The translations under genes and the position numbers were made by a program. The notes beneath the pieces are model-generated. The model saw only the letters and a list, made by a program, of their open reading frames with translations, was not told the DNA's origin and ran no database searches. Shown here in pieces: positions 1 to 4,454 of a stretch of 9,016 nt of DNA. Source of the stretch: Minisyncoccota bacterium. GTDB taxonomy: Bacteria > Patescibacteriota > Minisyncoccia > UBA6257 > 1-14-0-10-40-38. The number at the start of each line of letters is the position of its first letter. Position 1 is the stretch's first letter. The DNA lies in assembly GCA_020052135.1 (NCBI GenBank), contig JAGVPS010000117.1, forward strand, positions 1-9,016, read 5' to 3'.

Positions 1-2479
1 CAGAATCACTTGGATTTATTTCATTCAATGTTTCGTAAAGTTCCAGCAGGCCAAGACCGAGTCGGTTAGTAAGCATGAATGCCCGTTCGCCGTCTTGGCA
101 ACCGTTTATGTTGTCGTGCGATCCCGGAATAGAATGCCATCCGTTCAAGACGGGGAAATCAATTGCTTGCAGTTCGGGTGGTAATAGGGCAACATCAATG
201 TCTTCTCCCGGAGGCGCAAGCCATCCGCCAGCTACGCCATTTTTCAGGTTTGTGTCATCTCCCAGGTAGGCGCCGAAGCAATAGTTTGTTTCGATTGCCG
301 GGGTAGCCGGGTTGTCTTTAGTACAGCCGGCATTTTGGAGTACGGTTTGATTGTAGTTATCACCCCACAAGAAGTAACCGAATTTTGGAGGCGTGGATGA
401 ATAGAGTAGCGAGGCGAATCCAGCGGTTCCATTCAAATGATCATGAATAAATTGGTTATGTTCCGTAAAGCGAGTGTCATTAGTTTCATCAAAAAATTGC
501 AATAGATGCGCGTACCCTTGTATTTGCATGCCAAGCGCGCGGGTGTAGTGAAGGTTTCCGGCAAATGTTGTCATGCGCAGGCGATAGAAAGTCCCCTCCA
601 AACTTTTTTTGAATTCTTCCCGTCCGGTGTAGTGATAAAAATCCAAATTCATCCATCCCCAGTTATGTTCGGCATTAAACGGATTTTCCTCCCACGCGCC
701 GCCAAACAAGGATTGCATAGCCGACGTATTAGTCGCCTTGATCTGAAATTGAGTCTGTTGAGTTTTGTCTTTTGGATTGGTAAAATTTTTGTCATCAAAA
801 TATATTTCCCAATCTGCCCGATAGCGAGCGAGCTGCTCAATATAGGGATATCTTCCGCGCGTACCCGTGCTGAATGTCGCGTATGCTTCATTATCGCTCA
901 TGTTATTTGAAATTCCTCCGCCGGTAAGACCCTCTGCCACGGCTCGATAGACGGTCATGTCAGGGTTCACATATTTTTCTCCCGAGGAAGAAAAATTAGT
1001 ACATACGGTCTGGGGGATGTTGATATCTGGACGATTATAAAAAGACTGCAAATCTGTGTTCGTCACTGTATCAAATCCAGCGGGGGAGTTTGCTCCAACC
1101 GACCCATAGCGAGTTTTATCACTCGGAATAAAAATGACACGATTTGTATAAATTTTTGTATCGCTCAAGTAATTTGAACTTGCGTTAAAATCGATTCCAA
1201 TCTCCCGCGATTCGTACATTCTGAATCGCAATGCATTCATCGGCTGGCTGGGATAGGTAGGCGTGAAAATCTCATATGAAAGAAACCCGTTTGATCCATT
1301 TGCAGTTGCGCCGTTGGGGTAAAAATAAGGCGCGTAGCGTCCGGCAACAGAGATACTTTTTCCTGTTTGACTTATACCAAGCCACTCATAGGTGGGTACG
1401 CCCGCAGCAGTGGTTCGTGGAACAATAGCCGTTGGAGATCCTCCGCCATTCGGATATTTTTCTACCGCATATCCCGTATATGTTCCTGTTTTAAATCCGG
1501 TATTACCTAAATCGGAAGTAAGATGGCTTGAAGAAAACCAGTTGCTCACGACGGCACTTTCCGAGGATCCCAAAGCAAAGGATTGCGCATTGCCAGAGGC
1601 GTTCGCGCTGTTTGCGGTGATGTTAGATCCCTCTATTGTGGTATCGATACGGAGGCTGGCACCGCGAAAAGGCTTGTGGGTAGGGGATGCATACAAAGAA
1701 TTTTTTAAGGTAGACACGAGATTTACCCGGCTTCTCCCTTTTAAAAAATCATATAAGACGCGGTAGCCTACATTTGAAGTACCGATCATGCCCTCTACAA
1801 CTACTTGGCACCGAACCGGGCCGTTTTCTAGAATTTGAAAACGGGTTGCATTTCCTGAGCGAGAGGTGTGTTCTATATTATTTTCATCAATAAACGTGAC
1901 TCCTCCCTGGTTTCCAGCTGATACAAGCTCGGTATTTCCGGAATCGTTGAGATTTACTTTTTCAAATACCGTAAAGGCATTTTGTTTAATTACCGCTACT
2001 ACTCCTCCCGCGCCTGTGTTTGCGGTGATAGTGCCAGCACCCGACGAACAAATATCCAAACCCCCTATATTTCCCGAACCGCCCGACTCGACGGCATGAG
2101 AGCTATCGATAGAATTAGTCGTGAGTGTTGGCAAAACAAAATCCACTAAGGCCCATTTTACGCTTCCGTCAGGCCACTCAGCAGTTTCCCTGAATTGAGC
2201 AGCGGAAACGCCGCTGACCTGAAGCGTTTGTACGTTTTGAAGTTCGCCTTTTTTAAACGGGAATCCAAAACTAACAATTTCATTCGTTCGCGCGGTTGCA
2301 AATTGCCCCTTAGGATATGTTTCAAAGATATCGATTGGATACGAGAAGGATGATCCTCCAACTTGCGCGAGAAATCCTGATTTAAAATTATCTACTGCTT
2401 GATACGTAACAAATAAAAAAAACCCGATTGCAAACAAAAGCCCGACGGTGAGTGTATGTACTATTCTCCGCGCTCCCAT
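1..2479 (-). CDS. Exported PcRGLX/YetA-like (exo-rhamnogalacturonan lyase-like) protein, C-terminus cut by window edge
   Basis: An uninterrupted frame of 826 codons runs from ATG at 2479 through the left edge, so the C-terminus is missing. Residues about 9-26 form one hydrophobic helix behind a short basic N-terminus (MGARR), a signal anchor or signal peptide. Residues about 66-116 match the N-terminal RIFT-barrel pattern of the PcRGLX/YetA family: SFGFPFKKGEL, then EWPDGSVKWALVDF. Residues about 215-260 (NGPVRCQVVVEG, then YRVLYDFLKG) resemble its central beta-sandwich. Residues about 600-640 (NWGWMNLDFYHYTG) suggest the alpha/alpha toroid domain. Family members are polysaccharide lyases (CAZy PL26) or uncharacterised relatives, so a pectin or other polysaccharide target outside the cell is inferred. 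Six cysteines are visible, consistent with disulfides. An in-frame TAA lies upstream with no alternative ATG, GTG or TTG between, which fixes the start. It lies 49 bases downstream of uvrC. The family call is from memory of motifs; catalytic activity is not shown. Confidence 0.72.
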   Translation of the reverse strand, partial: MGARRIVHTLTVGLLFAIGFFLFVTYQAVDNFKSGFLAQVGGSSFSYPIDIFETYPKGQFATARTNEIVSFGFPFKKGELQNVQTLQVSGVSAAQFRETAEWPDGSVKWALVDFVLPTLTTNSIDSSHAVESGGSGNIGGLDICSSGAGTITANTGAGGVVAVIKQNAFTVFEKVNLNDSGNTELVSAGNQGGVTFIDENNIEHTSRSGNATRFQILENGPVRCQVVVEGMIGTSNVGYRVLYDFLKGRSRVNLVSTLKNSLYASPTHKPFRGASLRIDTTIEGSNITANSANASGNAQSFALGSSESAVVSNWFSSSHLTSDLGNTGFKTGTYTGYAVEKYPNGGGSPTAIVPRTTAAGVPTYEWLGISQTGKSISVAGRYAPYFYPNGATANGSNGFLSYEIFTPTYPSQPMNALRFRMYESREIGIDFNASSNYLSDTKIYTNRVIFIPSDKTRYGSVGANSPAGFDTVTNTDLQSFYNRPDINIPQTVCTNFSSSGEKYVNPDMTVYRAVAEGLTGGGISNNMSDNEAYATFSTGTRGRYPYIEQLARYRADWEIYFDDKNFTNPKDKTQQTQFQIKATNTSAMQSLFGGAWEENPFNAEHNWGWMNLDFYHYTGREEFKKSLEGTFYRLRMTTFAGNLHYTRALGMQIQGYAHLLQFFDETNDTRFTEHNQFIHDHLNGTAGFASLLYSSTPPKFGYFLWGDNYNQTVLQNAGCTKDNPATPAIETNYCFGAYLGDDTNLKNGVAGGWLAPPGEDIDVALLPPELQAIDFPVLNGWHSIPGSHDNINGCQDGERAFMLTNRLGLGLLELYETLNEINPSDS

Positions 2480-2486
2480 GTGGCTC

Positions 2487-2495
2487 AGTATAGCA
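2487..2495 (-). promoter_or_regulatory. Extended -10 promoter motif for leaderless transcription of the lyase-like gene
   Basis: On the minus strand this reads TGCTATACT, a full extended -10 motif (TGn plus TATACT). It is followed by 7 bases and then the ATG at 2479, so transcription would begin at or next to the start codon. No Shine-Dalgarno sequence precedes the ATG, and no good -35 lies at the normal distance. The coincidence suggests a leaderless mRNA separate from the uvrC transcript. Confidence 0.5.
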
Positions 2496-2528
2496 GGAAT
2501 CAGTCTTTAGTTTTCCACACAATGCCAG

Positions 2529-3764
2529 CTATCCGGAGCTTCTTTTCAAAAAGTTTCTATTGCGGAGGCTCTGGTGATAGCGTATCGCAAACCGATGCGC
2601 TTCATCGCGCACTCGGATAAGTATCTCGGGTTTGATGCGAAAGGGGATAGCCCCCACAAATTCGTTTTTTTTGCGCGTGGGGCCTTTGGCTATGCCGACA
2701 ATAGGGATAGTAAGGCCTGCTGTTTTGAGAACTGAAGTGGCGCCATGTACCTGGCCTCGTCCGCCATCAACGAGAATAAGGTGCGGGAGTGCCCAGCCTC
2801 TGCCGTTCTTTCCGTGCTTGAAGCGACGGCGAAGCACTTCTTGTAGCATGCCGACGTCGTTTGGTTCACGCAGACTTCGAATACGAAATTTTCGATACTC
2901 ATTTTTATCAGGTTTACCGCCTATAAACACCACCATAGACCCTACGGCAGAGGTTCCGGAGATATTTGAAATGTCATACCCCTCAATGCGCAACGCAGGT
3001 ATTTTTTTTATGCTCGGATCTCGGACGGCATTTTCGCTGATAAACGCGATGTCTTGAATATGCCGGAGCGCAAAAATTCTTCCGCGCAACTCAGCTGCTT
3101 TTTCAAACTTTAACGCTTTACTTGCCAATAGCATCTCTTTAGTAAAATTGCGGATCACTTTTTTCTTCCCGCCTTCAAAAAAGAGGATCAGATTCTTAAT
3201 TATCTTCCTATATTCTTCCTTGCTAATCGCGTCTACGCACGTGCCTGGGCAAAGGCCAATCTGATAATCAAAGCAGGGCCGAGCTGGCAATCGGTAACTG
3301 GTAATTGGTAATTGGTGAGTTGAATATGGAAATATCTTTCTCAAAATGCGGAGCGCTTCGCGGATGCTTGATGCAGAAGTAAAGGGGCCATACAGGCGAC
3401 GAGACTTCAATGCATCTTTTTCTTTTCCGCGAATTAAAAGCACTCGAGGAAATTTCTCCCGAGTGATTTCCATATAAAGAAAACTTTTATCGTCTTTTTC
3501 ACGGATATTGTAGGGCGGCTGATATTTTTTAATGAGGGCGGATTCCAAGATGAGCGCTTCGAGTGCGGTATCGGTCTTTTTGAAATCAATTTTTGCGATT
3601 TCGCTCACCAGTTTTTGGATGCGGGAATCGTGGGGGCGCAGGAAGTAGCTCGACACCCTCCGCCTTAAATTTCCCGCCTTGCCGATATACAAAAGTTCTC
3701 CGGCCTTATTTTTCATGAGGTAGACGCCGGGAGAATCAGGAATTTTTTTGTATAATTTCTCCAT
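2529..3764 (-). CDS. uvrC: UvrABC excinuclease subunit C, short form without C-terminal HhH domain
   Basis: UvrC makes both incisions around a DNA lesion after UvrA and UvrB load. The 411-residue product starts with a GIY-YIG nuclease domain (SPGVYLM, then YIGKAGNLRRR near residue 26, Glu74 in LILESALIKK, Asn86 in PPYN). Three cysteines follow (164, 172, 176), then the UvrB-binding UVR helix pair (about 206-233). The RNase H-like nuclease domain comes last, with Asp264 (GYDISN), Asp333 (LVDGGRGQ) and the RDEAHRFAI motif (His390). It ends about 21 residues after that motif, so the usual helix-hairpin-helix tail (full length about 600) is absent, as is common in Parcubacteria-type genomes. Start: the frame stays open upstream to 3893, but that part encodes a hairpin repeat and aligns with nothing known; MEKLYKKIPDSPGVY is a normal UvrC N-terminus. 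No Shine-Dalgarno sequence precedes it. A heptad repeat replaces the region that usually holds the fourth Fe-S cysteine. Confidence 0.96.
   Translation of the reverse strand: MEKLYKKIPDSPGVYLMKNKAGELLYIGKAGNLRRRVSSYFLRPHDSRIQKLVSEIAKIDFKKTDTALEALILESALIKKYQPPYNIREKDDKSFLYMEITREKFPRVLLIRGKEKDALKSRRLYGPFTSASSIREALRILRKIFPYSTHQLPITSYRLPARPCFDYQIGLCPGTCVDAISKEEYRKIIKNLILFFEGGKKKVIRNFTKEMLLASKALKFEKAAELRGRIFALRHIQDIAFISENAVRDPSIKKIPALRIEGYDISNISGTSAVGSMVVFIGGKPDKNEYRKFRIRSLREPNDVGMLQEVLRRRFKHGKNGRGWALPHLILVDGGRGQVHGATSVLKTAGLTIPIVGIAKGPTRKKNEFVGAIPFRIKPEILIRVRDEAHRFAIRYHQSLRNRNFLKRSSG
3286..3320. repeat. Heptanucleotide tandem repeat inside uvrC
   Basis: Five consecutive 7-base units on the plus strand read GGCAATC, GGTAACT, GGTAATT, GGTAATT, GGTGAGT. 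In the uvrC frame they encode the segment HQLPITSYRLPA between the FPY and RPC motifs. Five units are 35 bases, so the frame is kept only together with the flanking bases. Heptad arrays of this GGTAATT type occur scattered in other bacterial genomes; here the array has become protein-coding. Confidence 0.85.
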
Positions 3765-3774
3765 AAAATAAGCG

Positions 3775-3825
3775 AGGCCTGGAGTCCCACATGCGGAGCG
3801 TGCTCCGTAAGGGGACCCCAGGCCT
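3775..3825. repeat. Long GC-rich hairpin element in the uvrC leader
   Basis: The outer arms AGGCCTGGAGTCCC and GGGACCCCAGGCCT pair with one imperfect position. An inner stem CGGAGC / GCTCCG with a two-base loop completes the structure. On the minus strand the hairpin ends 10 bases before the uvrC ATG and is followed by CGCTTATTTT, so it could act as a weak terminator or attenuator, or as a block to ribosome access. It may equally be a REP-like mobile repeat. Confidence 0.7.
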
Positions 3826-3852
3826 ATCGCGCAGAGTCTGTGATCGGTGACC

Positions 3853-3866
3853 GTCCTGAGCAGGAC
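3853..3866. repeat. Palindrome GTCCTGAGCAGGAC
   Basis: A perfect 6-base inverted repeat with a two-base centre, upstream of the uvrC hairpin. It resembles a shortened form of the common bacterial repeat built on GTCCTGAGCTTG...GAAGGAC, a longer version of which lies at 7080-7107. Confidence 0.5.
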
Positions 3867-4113
3867 GAATTTCCCCTGGATTAGAGGATCCACTCATAAT
3901 GCGGACGTCGCGAGTTTGCCCGAGGGCATGTATGCGACTAATCCTGTTGAGTGTTTTCTTTTGGCCCCGGCAGAGCACTGCGCGTGCTGCCCCCTAGGGA
4001 CCATCCCGAGCGTGGTTCACTTGTTCTCCTCCCTGTACCTACTTCATCGACTGCCAAGCGACGTAAGAATGCCACTCTTTGAGAGCCTTGGCGAAGCTCA
4101 CCTACTGATCCGG

Positions 4114-4128
4114 GACGTAGATCACGTC
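4114..4128. repeat. Inverted repeat GACGT-AGATC-ACGTC (core copy 1)
   Basis: Perfect 5-base arms around AGATC. The 11-base core CGTAGATCACG recurs at 4189-4199 and 7488-7498. On the minus strand this copy overlaps the GTG start of a mini-ORF. Confidence 0.5.
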
Positions 4129-4187
4129 TTATTCCCTCCTTTCTCGCCGAAGCGGTTTGGTGTTGCACTTCGTAGAGCTAGTTGGGG

Positions 4188-4200
4188 GCGTAGATCACGC
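4188..4200. repeat. Inverted repeat GCGT-AGATC-ACGC (core copy 2)
   Basis: Perfect 4-base arms around the same AGATC core as copy 1. The outermost pair differs from copy 1 on both sides in a compensating way (G-C for A-T), as expected if pairing or dyad symmetry is kept. It overlaps the GTG start at 4198. Confidence 0.5.
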
Positions 4201-4294
4201 GGTTATCCTTTCTTGAGTTACTAGACCGCTCCTCACCCCAGCAACTTAAACGACTACGCAGTCGCTCTTGCCGCCAGGGTTGCCGTCTGCGTCG

Positions 4295-4348
4295 TCAGGT
4301 CATCGTCGACTTCTGGTCGTTGCTCCTCAACTGCACGTTCCTGACCAT
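4295..4348 (-). CDS. Possible 17-residue small protein or leader peptide
   Basis: ATG at 4348 follows GGAGG (4355-4359) at a 6-base spacing, one of the strongest ribosome binding sites in the window, and lies about 50 bases downstream of a near-consensus promoter. The frame encodes MVRNVQLRSNDQKSTMT and ends at TGA. Directly past the stop, the +1 frame continues with a protein-like stretch (DDADGNPGGKSDCVVV) to TAA at 4246-4248. One missing or extra base, or a +1 shift at ACC-TGA-C, would therefore give a 33-residue protein. The sequence is not recognised. It may be a small protein, a leader peptide for the region before uvrC, or a remnant. Confidence 0.35.
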   Translation of the reverse strand: MVRNVQLRSNDQKSTMT

Positions 4349-4361
4349 GAAAAACCTCCAC

Positions 4362-4381
4362 ACGCAGAGAGTACGCAGAGA
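4362..4381. repeat. Short direct repeat ACGCAGAGA x2
   Basis: Two exact 9-base copies separated by GT lie in the 5' leader between the promoter and the mini-ORF start. On the minus strand this is the CTCTGCGT type of repeat that occurs dispersed in many bacterial genomes. Confidence 0.5.
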
Positions 4382-4408
4382 TTCGCGCCTCTTTCCACGT
4401 TAGAATAC

Positions 4409-4437
4409 AGTATACATACCTGACATCTATTTGTCAA
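4409..4437 (-). promoter_or_regulatory. Near-consensus sigma70-type promoter for the uvrC leader region
   Basis: The minus strand shows TTGACA (4432-4437), exactly 17 bases, then TATACT (4409-4414). The predicted start is near 4402, only about 50 bases past the uvrA stop, so uvrC and the mini-ORFs have a transcript independent of uvrA. An inverted repeat TGACA-N6-TGTCA (4421-4436) covers most of the -35 box and part of the spacer, a typical place for a repressor operator. Confidence 0.8.
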
Positions 4438-4438
4438 G

Positions 4439-4450
4439 TATTACGTAATA
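4439..4450. promoter_or_regulatory. 12-base perfect palindrome TATTACGTAATA upstream of the -35 box
   Basis: This perfect dyad lies between the uvrA stop codon and the -35 box of the following promoter. Its position suits a regulator binding site. The stem is too AT-rich and lacks the T-run of an intrinsic terminator. No regulator can be assigned. Confidence 0.4.
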
Positions 4451-4454
4451 TGTT

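Larger units (their letters stand above)
3994..4211 (-). other. Cluster of mini-ORFs behind strong ribosome binding sites
   Basis: Three Shine-Dalgarno/start pairs follow each other on the minus strand. AAAGGA (4206-4211) plus 7 bases precedes GTG at 4198, encoding MIYAPN. AGGAGG (4135-4140) plus 9 bases precedes GTG at 4125, encoding MIYVPDQ. GGAGG (4028-4032) precedes GTG at 4020, encoding 8 residues. Directly after the MIYVPDQ stop a further GTG (4101) opens a 20-codon frame ending at 4039, MSFAKALKEWHSYVAWQSMK, which looks like an amphipathic helix. The first two starts share the sequence CGTGATCTACG. All visible stops here are TAG. Real small proteins, leader peptides or decay products are all possible; no homologue is recognised. 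Confidence 0.35.
3765..4454 (-). other. 690-base uvrA-uvrC intergenic region and uvrC leader
   Basis: No conventional protein gene is recognised here. From right to left the region holds a 12-base palindrome and a strong minus-strand promoter just after uvrA, then a short CTCTGCGT direct repeat. After these come several mini-ORFs behind strong Shine-Dalgarno sequences (about 3994-4359), and finally the palindrome and long hairpin close to uvrC. By eye it is richer in G+C than the flanking genes, and several mini-ORFs prefer C- or G-ending codons. Longer frames on either strand lack family resemblance. It could be a structured leader RNA, a set of very small proteins, or a decayed small-gene region. 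No tRNA, tmRNA or RNase P RNA signature was seen. Confidence 0.6.

Noticed and set aside
506..910. Plus-strand frames opposite the lyase-like gene (also 1392-1766 and 1866-2099)
   Set aside because: They are antisense shadows of a continuous 826-codon minus-strand frame with clear family motifs.
3765..3893. uvrC start at GTG 3893, adding 43 residues
   Set aside because: The extra part is encoded by the hairpin and palindrome repeats and precedes a complete UvrC N-terminus at 3764.
3938..4168. Minus-strand 76-codon frame in the same region
   Set aside because: It is arginine/serine-rich with no hydrophobic core and no ribosome binding site at its GTG; probably a chance open frame.
3994..4198. 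Recoded TAG: several mini-ORF frames would run on if TAG were an amino acid
   Set aside because: TAG is the genuine stop of uvrA and uvrC in this window, so general reassignment is excluded; local suppression has no supporting signal.
3847..4224. Plus-strand 125-codon frame in the intergenic region
   Set aside because: It has a GTG start without a ribosome binding site, no recognisable family or domain pattern, and overlaps the minus-strand promoter-driven leader. It cannot be fully excluded.
3765..4454. A tRNA, tmRNA, RNase P RNA or CRISPR array in the long gap
   Set aside because: No T-loop GTTCGA box, CCA end, tmRNA 5' motif, RNase P core motif or regularly spaced direct repeats were seen.
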